64,000 bases of DNA. Source: Echinarachnius parma. Its lineage: Eukaryota; Echinodermata; Echinoidea; Clypeasteroida; Echinarachniidae. The stretch covers positions 124,001 through 188,000 of the forward strand of contig JBAMJV010001865.1 of the NCBI GenBank assembly GCA_037951105.1, given 5' to 3'. Below, one piece after another: positions 33,300 to 45,646 of this stretch. How positions within the stretch are numbered: the first letter of the stretch is position 1; each line of letters begins with the position of its first letter. Made by a program: the position numbers and the translations under genes. A model generated the notes under the pieces. It was given only the letters and a program-made list of their open reading frames with translations. It did no database searches and had not been told where the DNA came from.

Positions 33300-33800
33300 T
33301 ATTCTGAGAGTCAGTTGGGGGCCATAGCTTTCGAGCCTAGCAGAACCTTTGTCAAAGGAAAAGTTATTATGTCAGTTAGGATTGAAGCACATTGAGGCAT
33401 CAAAAAAGGTGTCTTGCTTTTGGGATTTTAGTGTGAGCCTATATTTAGAATAATAGCATGAACTGCAAGCAACACGTCCACTTGACAAGAATGCACTTCA
33501 AAATCAGCGGATTCTAAATTTAAATTTCTTCATTCGTTCGTTCGTGGCAGCATAAATTGCACTTGCAGAAGCTTTCCCAAAGAGAAAGATGCTCTTCAGA
33601 AAAGAATCATAAAGCACCCGCTTTTGGTCCACACTAAACCAAGAGTTGGAGAATTCTGTCACTTGTGTGGTGTTCGAATTTGGGCATTTATACCCGGTAA
33701 CATGGTTTACAAACTTTACATATCAGCAAATGTTTTACTAGGTAACTTGTCACTTGGGTGTCCTCCAATTTTGTCTAGTAGTAAAGTCATAATCCAGAGT
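33300..33800. other. Unannotated region
   Basis: No coding or transposon signal; a short CGTT run near 33536. Confidence 0.35.
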
Positions 33801-33915
33801 TTTAGGTTTAGGGTTAGGGTTAGGGGTTGGGATTAGAATTGGCAGTGGGATTGGAGTAAGGGTTAGGGTTTGGGATTATAGTTGGCTTTATGTTTTTGGT
33901 TTAGGGTTTGGGGTT
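33801..33915. repeat. Degenerate telomere-like TTAGGG stretch
   Basis: TTTAGGGTTAGGGTTAGGGG and later AAGGGTTAGGGTTTGGG and GGTTTAGGGTTTGGGG are spread over about 110 bp with interruptions. Probably an old interstitial telomeric insertion or chance GGGTTA slippage. Confidence 0.6.
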
Positions 33916-33919
33916 TTGA

Positions 33920-34473
33920 ATTGGGGAAATGGAAGTTTAAGGCATCATGTAGTTGATCAAATGAGGCATATAGAGGAAAGGGTGTAGGCAAAACACTGTT
34001 TTACCGCAAACTTTAGCTCAGACGTGTGCTGTGTGGATGCAGGGGCTAGAGATACTCATCAAGAACGGGATTGTGTTCTAGGCGGACTGATTTACCTTCA
34101 ATCGAGGGTGCTTCAGAATAAATTGAGTAGAGTGCTGTGAGTGGCAAGAAATTGAGAAAGCCGGGATTGGAAATTATTCATTGATGGACTGATGGCAGTT
34201 TTGACCATCCAACTTGCAAGGATTTCTTGATCGACATATACCATCCCCAGAGATAAATTTACAATTGATTATTGACTAGTGAAGAAAAAAAAACAGAGGT
34301 GGTGGGTGCTCTAGTGACTTAATCCTTAAAATGCTTTCAAAAGCCCCCTAAATTCCACCTTAATTACTCCCCTAGATACTCATAGGGTTCAATGTAATGA
34401 TTTCAGAATGCTGTTTTAATGCGGACATGAAAAAAGCCCCCTGAAAAACAAAAACAAAAACAAACAAAAACAC

Positions 34474-34509
<36 letters not shown>

Positions 34510-34800
34510 TCAAACAAACAAACAAATGTTTATTTGAGGCTTGCGAGCTAACTATCTTTGGAATCTGAAACCAAGGGTGTTTTTGACATAAACTTCCTAT
34601 TTTGCATTATGTGCCCATGGTTATTATGTCTCGGGGGATCATTTCTTAACAATGTACTCTTTCATTGGAACATTAAACAGTTGAATAATTGAACATGCAT
34701 GTACCAGAAAGAACATTGTCTGAATACATGTATATATAGTTCAAATTGTGTGTTACAAATGTACTAAGTTCAAATTGTGTGTTACAAATGTACTAAACAA
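33920..34800. other. Unannotated DNA with an ACAG microsatellite and a 28-bp direct repeat
   Basis: (ACAG)n at about 34475-34505. TTCAAATTGTGTGTTACAAA.. occurs twice in tandem at 34739-34795. No gene. Confidence 0.6.
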
Positions 34801-36435
34801 ATACACAAGATTATTGCAAAATGAGCAGAACAAATGTGACTTGTTTTATACCATTTTTTAATAAAAAAAAGAAATACAATCAAAAATGGCAAAAAGGGCA
34901 ACGTCTGCACGTACTCACTTTGAACTATGTGTAACCGGTAGCTAAATGTGTAACATAAATACACAAGATTTATGCTTTGAACAACATTTATTGAGAGGGC
35001 AACACTAAAAGGCTCTATTTGTTTTGCAGCAATCATAAACAAAAACCCATGCTTGCGCAGGCGAGAATATAATATAATAGAGTTCCGCACTTTTGGCCCA
35101 AAGCCACTGCGGAAGTAGGATCAACAAACCGTTGCATTTTCCATTGAGCGATCCACAATACCTCGAGTGGATGGTGGTAATTCAGGGGCTGGAAGTGGGG
35201 AAGAAATATGGCCCAAAAGTGGTTTTTAGGGGATATATCTATTTCAATCAATCAATTTGGCAAGATTGGAGCTTTGCTACAGCACTTTAATATTTTGATA
35301 TGAATTTGTCATGTTTTGATTTTGCCAGTCGTAGGTTTTTGGGGTTCTCCCTGGACAATATAGTATATGTATTTGTGTAAATGTGTAAAGTATCTAGCTG
35401 GTTATTGTTGTATTACTAATGGCAATTTCTGAGCCTAATTTTGGTTGTGAATTACATTTCCTACTAGATTATTATCTGAATCTGATAACATTTGCTCCGA
35501 TGAACAGTTATTCTATTTCCATTGTATGAGGTTTGTTTTGTTCTACGATGGATGTATCATGATTGATTGGTGGTCGGTCAAGGTTGATTTAACCCGGCAT
35601 CAACATAACATGTTCGTGAACAAAAAATCAGCTGCAAATATTGTCAGTAAACAAGTGCAGGCATCACTAAATTACCCTTAAAATCCAATCACATACACCT
35701 TACATGCTATATACTGTAGCAAATACTAAACATTTTCTAGCTCTCCATTGGGAGAAATCTGTCCATTTTATTGTCAATTCGAGGCTGACTAATGTTGAAA
35801 GACCAGTCATGGTCAGTTGTCAAAATTGATTCATGTACTGCAGTGTTTGTATATATTGGGCTTTGACATGTTAACAAGAATGTTATATAACCATGGGTCA
35901 ACGGTCAACCCCTACAAATAGACATCAAATCATACTTGTCTACTATCAAATACATAACTCTGTAAAAATTGTGGAATTTGACTGGTTACTGTTAAAAAGA
36001 TGTTCATATGATCAGTTGGCTTTGAATGTCCATTAGATAAAAGCTATTTCATACACAGCTGCACATAGGGACATACACATGCAATGTGTCATTTGCTTAT
36101 TTCAAATACCCAGTTACACTTTTTTAATTGTATGCATTGTTTTGTTAAGACCGTTGGCTCTGATCATATGATCTCTAGCCCTCGAAATACAATATCACCG
36201 ACAATCACCGACTGACTGACTGTCAAACGACTGGACATGGTCAGTAGTCAGAATTGATTGCATCGTTGCATAGTTTTTAGCATGCTACGAGATGTGTATA
36301 TTGGGCTTTGACGCAAACTAATGAAGTAGAGGCGTGTGCAAGGAAAGAAGCAGCAGAAATTGCGAGGAACGAAGTAACGGTGAGCGGCGAGCGTGAGTGC
36401 GGTCGGATGTTTTTGTGCAAGGACAGTGTGTATGA
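34800..36435. other. Unannotated region
   Basis: Mostly AT-rich. 35080-35225 has a weak inverted repeat (CACTTTTGGCCCAAAG / ATGGCCCAAAAGTGG). A short CTGA run at 36208. No supported gene. Confidence 0.4.
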
Positions 36436-36439
36436 GAGG

Positions 36440-36960
36440 TAGATGGATTTAAGCGTGATAGAGAGAACCAGAGCAAGAATGGAAAGGGAGGGGGAGAGAG
36501 CATCAGAGAAGGGAAGAGGGAGGAGGAGGAGGAGGACAGAGAGGGGGGGGGGGGGGGGGGGAGAAAGGAGGGGAAGGAGAAGATGGAGAGATAAATATTC
36601 TGATAGAAATGTAGAGGGAGAGGGATTGATAGTGAACGAGAGAAAAATAAAATAAGCCAGTAGAAGGGAGGAAGGAAGGAAGGAGTGAGAAAGGCAAAAG
36701 TCCAAGTGTTTTCAATCGATAACATACAGAGGGAGTGACAAGGAAAGGAGAAGGGAGGGGGAGAGGAGGTAGGAAGGAGATGAAAGAATATTTTGATAGG
36801 GCAATAGACAGGGAGGGACAGAGAGTGAATGAGAAAGAAATCAAGAGAGGAAGGAAGAAGGAGGGAGGGAGGGAAAGAGGCATGCAGAAGTCCAAGTGTT
36901 TTCAATCAATACCATTGCGTTTGCTCTGCCTTGGTAATAAAGGAAGCCAAGGATGATGTG
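36440..36960. repeat. Purine-rich low-complexity array
   Basis: GA/GGA-rich sequence with a G run (36543-36561). A unit of about 190 bp repeats GAAAGGCAAAAGTCCAAGTG then TTTTCAATC.AT (36697 and 36880). The opposite strand gives long Ser/Pro/Leu frames that are not protein-like. Confidence 0.75.
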
Positions 36961-37011
36961 GGTTTTGCAAGGTTTATGGTCACTCGGTCTTCACCCATTT
37001 GGTCTACTATA

Positions 37012-37543
37012 CAGGGTGGCCCCAAAAAACGGAACGGGGCACTTACCAAAATATAGTAACAAATTGATTACATCCATCGAATAGGGTGTCTTTTCCAATG
37101 AAAAACGATACCAAGAACAGTCATTTTGGTCGTGTAGTTTTTGTTTTAGGCACCCGTGAGTGACACCATGTCAGATTTTTGCCAATTTTTACCAAATCAG
37201 TGCTTGATAAATTGCACTTCCTGCCCGTCAAAGCATCGAACAACTATGCCCATTCTCTCGGCACACAGCTGAATGCACACTAACAATGGCGCGCATATTG
37301 CTCGTTCTTCAATGGTATGGCAGGCAGTAAGTGTGATTTATCTAGCACTGACTTGGTAAAAATTGACAAAATTGGGAACCTGACATGGCGTCACTCACAG
37401 CGCTCATAAACAAAAACTACACGACCAAAATGACTGTTCTTAGTATCGTTTTTCATTGGAAAAGACACCCTATCCGATGGACATGATCATTTTGTTACTA
37501 TATTTTGGGAAGTGCCCCGTTCCGTTTTTTTTTGGCCACCCTG
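37012..37543. mobile_element. Mariner-type foldback MITE, copy 2 (532 bp)
   Basis: CAGGGTGGCCCCAAAAAAC to GTTTTTTTTGGCCACCCTG-like inverse, flanked by TATA at both ends. Long complementary arms, same family as 907-1440. Confidence 0.88.
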
Positions 37544-37789
37544 TATAGATGAAGCCTGAATCTTCCATTTTCCCAAAGTCTGCAAACTTGAACCCCCAGC
37601 ACTAAACCCTAATCCAAACCTATTTAATCTAGTCCGAATCTCGAATCCTAATCCTAAGCCAGTACATTTTTATTTTCCTAGTAGACGAGGTGACAGTAAA
37701 CCAAACGGGTGTTGACCAAACGGCAAGTTACCCGTTTTGGAATTGCCTGGATGTGGTATGTAGGACATGCATTGCACAGCCAACAAATG

Positions 37790-38750
37790 TCACTTCTGAC
37801 ATATATTTGAATGCTTAGATTTTATAGCCTGAATTTCATTGGCACCATTTTGAATACTAGTATGTAAGTAAATGGCACAAGTGCATCAAGTGCATTCAAA
37901 TGTATGGATGATAGTGAATATGTAGGATAAGTACATCAAAGTCAAACCCCACAACTATCACCATCAACACATATATTTGAATGCTTGGATTTCACAGCCT
38001 GAATTTCATTGGCAACATCTCAAATAAATAAATGGAAAAGTGCATTATAAAGTGCACTTCAACTACACGAATGTTAATGATGATACAAATGGATTATAGA
38101 CTTGTACAGTGGAGCACTCATGAATGTCACATCAAGGTCACACCAAGGTCACATCAATGGCATACCTTGAATGCTTAGCCTTAGTTAGATTAAAACCCCT
38201 GAATTTCATGGGCACTGTACATTATTTATAACTTTAATATGCATTCACAAGGACATCATGATTAACAATGGTGTTGACATGATAACAGCCAAAAGTGGTA
38301 GGATGTGTACATGTCAAATAGCACCTAGTGCCAATGGCACATTTCATATGAGTAATACTGTATGGGAAACACACATTCGATATGACTTACTGAATTGAAC
38401 CAGGGTCCATGATTGAACTATGATGGTTATGGTATATTAAGCTAATTAATACCAATTAAACTGTCTATTTAGTAAAACATAGTTAGCATAGTATTACAAG
38501 TAACAGAAACTTCAATTCATAAGGTCCGTATGATACATTTTTAATAAATGTAATATATGTCAAACAACACCTAGTGCCAGTGGTACATAATTTGGATATT
38601 ATAAACTGCTCGCATGTGTTACTCCAGAGTAAACACACACAACACATGGTCGATATTAAAGACCTAACTGTACTGAACTCGTTGGTATGTCAAGCGCTAA
38701 TGAACACCTATTAGACTGTCTATAAGTCACACATGATCAGCGCAGGGAAC
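37790..38750. repeat. Two adjoining tandem repeat sets
   Basis: Set 1: TGAATGCTT.GATTT.A.AGCCTGAATTTCATTGGCA at 37808, 37978 and 38168 (about 170-190 bp). Set 2: CACCTAGTGCCA.TGG.ACAT at 38327 and 38567 with CGATAT..ACT..CTGAA and TTA.ACTGTCTAT downstream in both (240 bp). Confidence 0.75.
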
Positions 38751-38759
38751 CATTGACGG

Positions 38760-39355
38760 CCTTATTTACATTGCTTCAATTGATGTATATATTGCAATGC
38801 CGCATACATACATACATTTCTTTTGTATTGATGAGTTTATAGTGTGATTCTCACGTTTTGTTAGCATATTTACATTATATTTTGTTGTATTTTTAAATAT
38901 GGAATATGACCTTCAGCATTTTGGTAGCTTCATTCATGATGAAACTCAATTCCTCTAAATTTTCTCAATCTGTGAAATTTGTACAGCAAATTTGTGTAAA
39001 ATTTGCATTCAAGTAGGTGTTTATATACTCCCATTATCTGCTGAACTACATAATATTTGTACATAGTTTTGAATATCATGGAATTCTGAGGAAAAAGTAT
39101 TTTCGCCCATCAAATCACAATTAATGCAAATTTTAGAACCATCCAGGTGGTTGCTTACAAGCTGAACGATGAGAAGTCTTCATTTGAAACAAATTATATA
39201 AATTAACAAGAAATTCAGATGATAGGGAATGAGTATTAAACAGATATGAAGAAATGTGAATTCATTATGAAAATTAGGATTTTCAAATTCAGATAGCTGC
39301 AGATACACAAATCAAAGTACATAAAGTATCAATGCACTTACAGTATATAGTCTGT
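38760..39355. other. Unannotated AT-rich DNA
   Basis: No recognised feature. Confidence 0.35.
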
Positions 39356-39362
39356 CCTAAGG

Positions 39363-39706
39363 CAGGGCTCCACACTCAACTCTTTTGTCAGTGGCCCGGT
39401 CGGGCCAGTGAAATAATTTATTCCCCTATTCTGGTTGCCCAAAAGAAAAATTACTGGCCCCCCAAATTTTGTTTCATGAATAAACTTTTTAGTTCAAAAT
39501 ATCACTCTTTCCAGCTGTTCAAATCTTTGATTATAGATGAAGCATGACATGGAAGAAAACAAGATTTTCTCATTTTGTCAATCATCAGGTTGAAAATCTG
39601 CTTGCCCGATCGGGCCACCAAAATATGACTTTTATACATTTTTGCTGGCCCGAAGTGTAATTTCACTGGCCCCGGGCCAGCGGGCCAGTGCGAGTGTCGA
39701 GCCCTG
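39363..39706. mobile_element. CAGGGCTC-family element, copy 1 (344 bp)
   Basis: CAGGGCTCCACACT is paired with GAGTGTCGAGCCCTG. CCTAAGG flanks both ends (39356-39362, 39707-39713). The interior is dense in GGCCCGG/CCGGGCC and CTGGCCC words in both orientations. hAT-like by the 7-8 bp duplication. Confidence 0.85.
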
Positions 39707-39852
39707 CCTAAGGCTTAGTGTAGTTCAGACTCAGAATCGTGGCTTATCCTTCTAATCCAATCCCTTTAGCTGCGCATTAGTATGCGGTGATGGTCTCTAT
39801 TTGCGAATCCAATTTGCGATGATGCCCGGTGACCGTGATGAGCGGGTAGACG

Positions 39853-40640
39853 CAGCCGAACATGAACATTGTGCAATGGATTGAGCGGAATATCTTGCAA
39901 GTTGTGAATTTAAACGACGGTTCTTATTCATTAGCATAGTTCACTGTTCTGTAAGTAGTGTTTTTCATTTGTTTTTTAAAATAAATTTAGTTGGTGCATT
40001 GCTAATATAATTGATCATTGGGCAATGGATTGAATGGAATATCTTACAAGTCGCAACTTTGGTTAACGGTTCTTATTCATAATCACAGTGCACTGTTCTG
40101 TAAGTAGTGTTTTGAATTTCGTCTAGCCAGTGCATTGCTAATATAAATTGATCAGTAGCTGAACATGAACATTGGGCAATGGATTGAGCGGAATATCTCG
40201 CAAGTTGGGACTTAAAATAACGGTTCTTACATGTACTCATAATCGCAGTGCACTGTTCTGTAAGTAGTGTTTTGATTTTTTAATAGTCGGTGCATTGCTA
40301 ATATGAATTGATCAGTAGCCGAACATGAACATTGGGCAATGGATTGAGCGGAATATCTTGAAAGTTGGGACTTTAAATAATGGTTCTTATTCTTTAGCAT
40401 AGTTCACTGTTCTGTAAGTAGTGTTTTTTATTTGTTTTTAAAAATAAATTTAGTCGGTGCATTGCTAATGTAAATTGATCAGTAGCCGAACATGAACATT
40501 GGGCAATGGATTGAGTGGAATATCTTGCAAGTTGCGACTTTGAATAATGGTTCTTATTCATAATCACAGTGCACTGTTTTGTAAGTAGTGTGTTGTTTTT
40601 GTAATGGTCAGTCCATTGCTAATATAAATTGATCAGGTGG
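39853..40640. repeat. Tandem repeat, five copies of 150-167 bp
   Basis: The anchor GCAATGGATTGA.(C/T)GGAATATCTTGCAA-like sequence falls at 39872, 40022, 40176, 40336 and 40503. Each unit also holds CGGTTCTTATTCAT.A.CA.AGT.CACTGTTCTGTAAGTAGTGT and GGTGCATTGCTAATATAA. Unit length changes mainly with a T/A-rich linker. Confidence 0.9.
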
Positions 40641-40699
40641 GAGCATATTTAGAAAACATCTATAGGCCTACATGTATTTGCCTATCCTTGTAATGGAGT

Positions 40700-41755
40700 A
40701 TAATCCAGTGAAAAAAAATACACTGGGACTGGGGGCTAATTTGCCCCTGAAATGCTACGATTAAGCAATGTTAAAAATGATACCGTAAGAATTCATGTCT
40801 CAGAGCGCTACAGACATAAAGGTCACAATGTAAATCCAGGTATTAAGATGGAACTTTGTGATAATGTCACCTCTAATAGGTGTATATGCCCATAATGGGC
40901 ATATATCAAAGTCTGAATGGGCTTATTAAGAATCATAAAATGTAGTAAAAAGTGACAGTTAACGATAAGCCACCCTGGCTGTAGAATGCTAAGTGCCTTT
41001 TGTTCTCCTGTTAAAAAGAACTTTAGCAGAGGATGTCATGAGGAAAGCTTTTAAACCAACTGGTATGAGACAATTATGATTTTGAAAGCCTGAAAGTTCA
41101 TCTACATATTGGTATGTCATATGAAGTAATAATATTTTTAAATTATGATTTTGTATGTACTACATATTTGTCAATACCCCCAGCACTAGCAGTTAATCAG
41201 ACTTTATAGTCATCAGTGGGTACGTTAATTATAAATCATCTTTATTTATTCAAATAAATCTGAATGTAACATAGAGGTGATTCATGTATTTGAACATGTT
41301 ATCCAGGTGCCCCATGAGCACATTAACTACGGAAAGAGTCTTTTTTTTTATGAAGGGACATTAAGGATGTGAAAATTTGTAAATCATATTGTCATGTATT
41401 TATCAAGTGGCATTTTCTTTGAGGAGCTTAAATAACTTGTTCCCTACTTGATATTGCAATCCCCATAAAGTTAACCCATTGCCCATATGCCAGCCTGGTG
41501 GGCCTTGAATTAACTCTATTGGAATCGCAAAATGTAGTAGGGAACATGTTAATTACAGGGCCGACAAGGTTCCCATTGGCAATGGGTTAATCACAGCTCG
41601 TCCTTTTCATGAATGTGCACGTATTAGTGTTTGATAACTTCTTGGCCTTAGATATTATACGTGACATAGTTTCCTGATAGGGTTCAACTTTGCTCATTAT
41701 CATGAGAATATAATTGTGTAATAACCGTAGATCGCTTTTTAATGTTTAAGATTCA
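40700..41755. other. Unannotated region
   Basis: Starts with an ACGGGGGC-family end (CAGTGAAAAAAAATACACTGGG at about 40707). The rest is AT-rich, no gene. Confidence 0.45.
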
Positions 41756-41761
41756 ATGAAT

Positions 41762-41912
41762 AGAGAGAGGGCTAGCAATAGCAGAGAATGGGCTAGCAAT
41801 AGCAGAGAATGGGCTAGCAATAGCAGAGAATGGGCTAGCAATAGCAGAGAATTGGCTAGCAATAGCAGAGAATGGGCTAGCAATACAGAGAATGGGCTAG
41901 CAATAGCAGAGA
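41762..41912. repeat. 21-bp minisatellite, seven units
   Basis: GGGCTAGCAATAGCAGAGAAT repeats from 41769, with one 20-bp unit. Because 21 is a multiple of 3 the minus strand reads a leucine-rich heptad (LLLLAHS) with no other sign of coding. Confidence 0.95.
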
Positions 41913-41919
41913 AATAGAC

Positions 41920-43235
41920 TGAATGTCCATGAATGTGTACACATGCATACATTCTACTTTTGGAAACCGTATTGTAATTCCCTAAACAATACAATAAGCT
42001 ACAATTTCAAGAAGTATATTGCAAATAAATGTGCGGATAGATGATATTATCGGAAGCCTTCTATACATAACATGCTCAATCAGCGTACAAATTAACCAAG
42101 ATTATGTTATAGATAAGTCCATCTTTATTTCATTCCTTGCCCCAAGGCCTCGCGCCGCTTAATCATAAGTAAGGAATGTCTTGGGCTTGCATGCTGGGTT
42201 TGTAATATTAGTGGGAAATCTCGCAGTCTAAAGAGAGACCTATTGACGTGAAGTGAGGGTCGTTCTCGGTGTCAAAACGGCGCGGCCCCATTTAAACACA
42301 TTCAAGCAGAACATAGCGAATAAGTAAACCAAGCAGTCCGTCAATAATAAGTCTCAACAATCACAATGGACTGGGTATAGATTTACCCGTCCTTCAGGTT
42401 GATTTAACCCTTTAGCGACAATAGACGCAAAAGCGTGTGATAATTGAACGGTTTTACTAAATGGGTCGAGATACAGGGGGTTAGATTTTTCCACTCTATT
42501 ACAGCCCATCATCAATAGCGAATGGACACTAATGTCTGTTATATAGTAATAGAAGGGTTTAGCTCTCCATTATCTGGTATTCTGCTTTATTAGCCACATT
42601 ATGTGTCTCTGCTGCAATTACTTATTGTCAATTTATCTATCTAGCTTGCTCTGCAAGGCGTACCAATGTGTATTGAGTGAGGCCTTTTTTTAATGGTGAT
42701 TTCATTTCAGCTACTGCTACTATTATGTGTTTGTCATGAATATCTTATTTAACTATTGGAGTACCAAGCAGTGAAAAGACTATTAAGTGACATAACCTCA
42801 CAGTAAAGAGAGAGGTTTAACTTGAAAATCAACAATTGGAATTGGCTGTCTTAAAAGACACACCCCACCAATCATATAAAGAACACATTTAAGCCCTTTA
42901 GAACATTGCTTTCTTTTTAGTAAATATGTATGTTTGAATATAACTTTATGGGCCATTCTTAAATTTTCGAGATGGCACACAACATACTAGAAAAACAAAC
43001 ACAGCACAAAGAACTGATATTACAGCAATGAAATCCTTGAAATTATTGCTTTGAGTATCTTTGAATATAGCTTTACGGTTCATTCCCATTTATGTTGGGA
43101 TTTCTCTAATGGACTTTATAGTGTTAGCATACAATCCTTCATCACATAACCGGAGGGTTTGTTTAATGCATATTAAGTAGCCTCGTAGATACATTTTACA
43201 GCGAAAGAGGAGACTTCCGTAATACTGTAATCGCC
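41920..43235. other. Unannotated, repeat-poor DNA
   Basis: No TIR, tandem or simple repeat was recognised here, unusual for this window. No coding signal. Confidence 0.4.
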
Positions 43236-43239
43236 CTTT

Positions 43240-43450
43240 TATGCAAATCTCAAATTTAGCGCAATATAAACACCGAGATAGATAGTCCGCTGAGCCTGTT
43301 AGTTTACATACCCCCCGGGCTGCTTCTATTATATGAGTGTCTTTAATGGCGCTATAACTGCGTTAATTAAGGTAATGGATGGCCAAATTAAGTAGCTCAC
43401 TTAATTTATGCCATTACATGTAGCCATTATTTGACTTTATGAATTCTTTA
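43240..43450. promoter_or_regulatory. Candidate cis-regulatory segment (homeodomain-type sites)
   Basis: Within repeat-poor intronic DNA, 43352-43450 has GTTAATTAAGG, GGTAATGG, AAATTAAG, CACTTAATTTATG and CCATTACATG close together. AATTAAGT and ACTTAATT form an inverted pair with a 5-bp spacer, resembling NK-2 type half-sites. This is motif density only; no conservation data. Confidence 0.25.
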
Positions 43451-43859
43451 AACAGTGTACTTAAAAGGGTAGGATCGCTTTGTTTGAGATTGCAGTTTCT
43501 TTTGTTTTCTCTTTTTGTTTGTTTGCTCCTATAATCAAATTAAAATATTGTAATTTTACAGGGGAAGAAGCACATTTTCCCCCCAGAATATTTAGCATCT
43601 AATTTATTTCAAAGATTCCATTACGAGAAAGTGGGCTAGTGAATTCATCCCAAAGTGCATGCGCATGGATCTCAAACTAATTTACCTTAAGTTTGCAATT
43701 GTGGCATCACACATAACACCTTGATTTAAAATCAAATATATTAAAAGCTCATAATCAGTAACAAATGTTACTGTTCTTGTTTCCTATATTTGGTCACACA
43801 GGTTTGACTTTACATGTACTAGTACATGTATAAATTGTTTAAAAAAAATTAAATTACTT

Positions 43860-44345
43860 CACCTATAATTACACAATTTCTGGCCAATATGAATTTCTAA
43901 GACTAATCATTTTATTATAGCTATTCATGAGTATACCCAGACCTGGTATATATACTTACAAAATTCAACTTCTTTAGCTACAATTATACATTTTTGGGGC
44001 AATATAAATTTCTAAGAGTAATCAATTTAGCTATATTAATGAGTATACCCAGACACACCCTATCATATACAGTATACATATATATGATTTGGCATTTTCA
44101 GCTACCATAGCACAGAGCATGTGAGCCACAATTTTTGGCCACTATCAATTTCTAAGACTATTAATTTTAGCTATATTCATGAGTATTTGGCTATTTTCAG
44201 CCACCATAGCACGGCGAGTGGTAGCCACTATTTTTTAGCCACTATCAATTTCTAAGACTATTAATTTTAGCTATATACATGAGTAATCCCAGACCTGTAT
44301 ATATACATGTATCATTTGGCTATTTTCAGCCACCATAGCATGAAG
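43860..44345. repeat. Tandem repeat, four copies of 100-140 bp
   Basis: AATTTCTAAGA.TA begins at 43892, 44007, 44147 and 44247, followed by TTTTAGCTAT.T.CATGAGTA, and in the later copies TTGGCTATTTTCAGCCACCATAGCA. Confidence 0.85.
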
Positions 44346-44349
44346 CGGA

Positions 44350-45125
44350 GCGTGGTGACACGGCGGTAACACACCTGCAGGCCATCTCTCGTCTGATAAT
44401 CCTTGACTGACAGGTGATATATGGCGAGAACAGTTTTATTGTTCGTGATCTCGTTAGTCTCGGTTAGTCTCGGTAGGCCCCTTCGTGCCATATTTCATAG
44501 GAAGCATTCAATCTCAAAAGGTTATAATAGGTTTTATTCTAATTTTAAAGGGAATTAGTGCAATTCGACCAAAATCATTTTGAACGTTTGTGGTTATCTG
44601 TGTCTTGCTTGTATTCTTCTCTTAACCAGTTCCCTTTGAGATTACGAAACCCCCATAGACTTAGTACATATAGCGCACCAGATTCCCATAGGCAAGGGGT
44701 TCATGATAAGACCATGAAATTGAAAATTATTTGTTGAAATTCCTGCTTTGTCATGGAGATATTTTGTATTGTATCTGAACATATCTGAAAACATAAGCAA
44801 ATAAGATAATTAAAAAAAAAAAAAAAAAAAAAAAATTACTTTTTAACTTCTTCATGACATTTGTTTCACATTAAACTTGTGCACATAGCAGCGTTTTATG
44901 CACCGTATATCAGTAGGGCAAGTGTCGAAGCTTCCATACGCCCTTTAATCTGCAGTCGTTGATATGAAATTTATTCAGGAGCTGTCAGATCTATAGAAAT
45001 AAATATTCCTGATTCCTGAGTTATTAGAAAGAATCCATTCTCGAGTGGCTTGAATAGAAATCACCATTAATCTTGGGAGGAGGTGGTGGAAGATCTAGTT
45101 ATTCTCAAAAGGTAATGAAACATAA
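44350..45125. other. Unannotated DNA with a poly-A run
   Basis: A run of about 25 A ends at 44836. 44345-44480 is more GC-rich but no exon reading is convincing. Confidence 0.4.
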
Positions 45126-45222
45126 ATTATCCGACAAATTAGTCATTCTCTAAAGATTGTGTGTAAACACCAGGACAGAGTGACAGGTGAATAGATATAG
45201 GTGAGAGACTGTTCCCCATTAA

Positions 45223-45642
45223 AGGGTACCACCACCCACAAATAATATTCTTATAAATAAAAGGTAACATTTTTAGTAGTCCATTCCACCAAAAAGTTCA
45301 GAACAATATATGTTTCCAGAACAAATTATATCATCGGAAAAAAAGCATCACCATACGACTGCATGTGTTCACGGGTCTGCAAACGAAGACAACCTTTTGT
45401 TTTGTCTAGGACGAACGAATTGCCTGTGATCCTATTGTCTCTAAACGTACGCGTGAATAGAATTGGCGCACTCGCAAATTTGTGGTGCATATATGGAACC
45501 ATTAGGCCATAATGGGTTCCATAAGTGGTGGTAATTAATTGCGTTGTTTATGAATTACACAACCTGTTGCAAAATGTTGGGCATCTATTTGATATCACAA
45601 AACATACGATTAAATGTGTTGTTCTTTGCCTTGCGGTCCTCT
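45223..45642 (+). mobile_element. TTAA-class MITE, family C copy 2
   Basis: AGGGTACCACCACCCACAAA to TTGCGGTCCTCT, 420 bp, between TTAA at 45219-45222 and 45643-45646. The right TTAA also begins the adjoining family B fragment. Confidence 0.85.
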
Positions 45643-45646
45643 TTAA

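Noticed and set aside
36277-36905. Minus-strand frames of up to 195 codons rich in Ser, Pro, Leu
   Set aside because: Antisense of a GA-rich low-complexity array; no domain, and composition fully explained by the repeat.
41746-41994. Leucine-heptad protein on the minus strand
   Set aside because: Product of the 21-bp minisatellite period; no supporting context.
44345-44480. GC-richer stretch between CCTGCAG and GGTGATAT considered as an exon
   Set aside because: Translations contain stops (LIIL-stop-type) or give no ankyrin, SH3 or SAM similarity.
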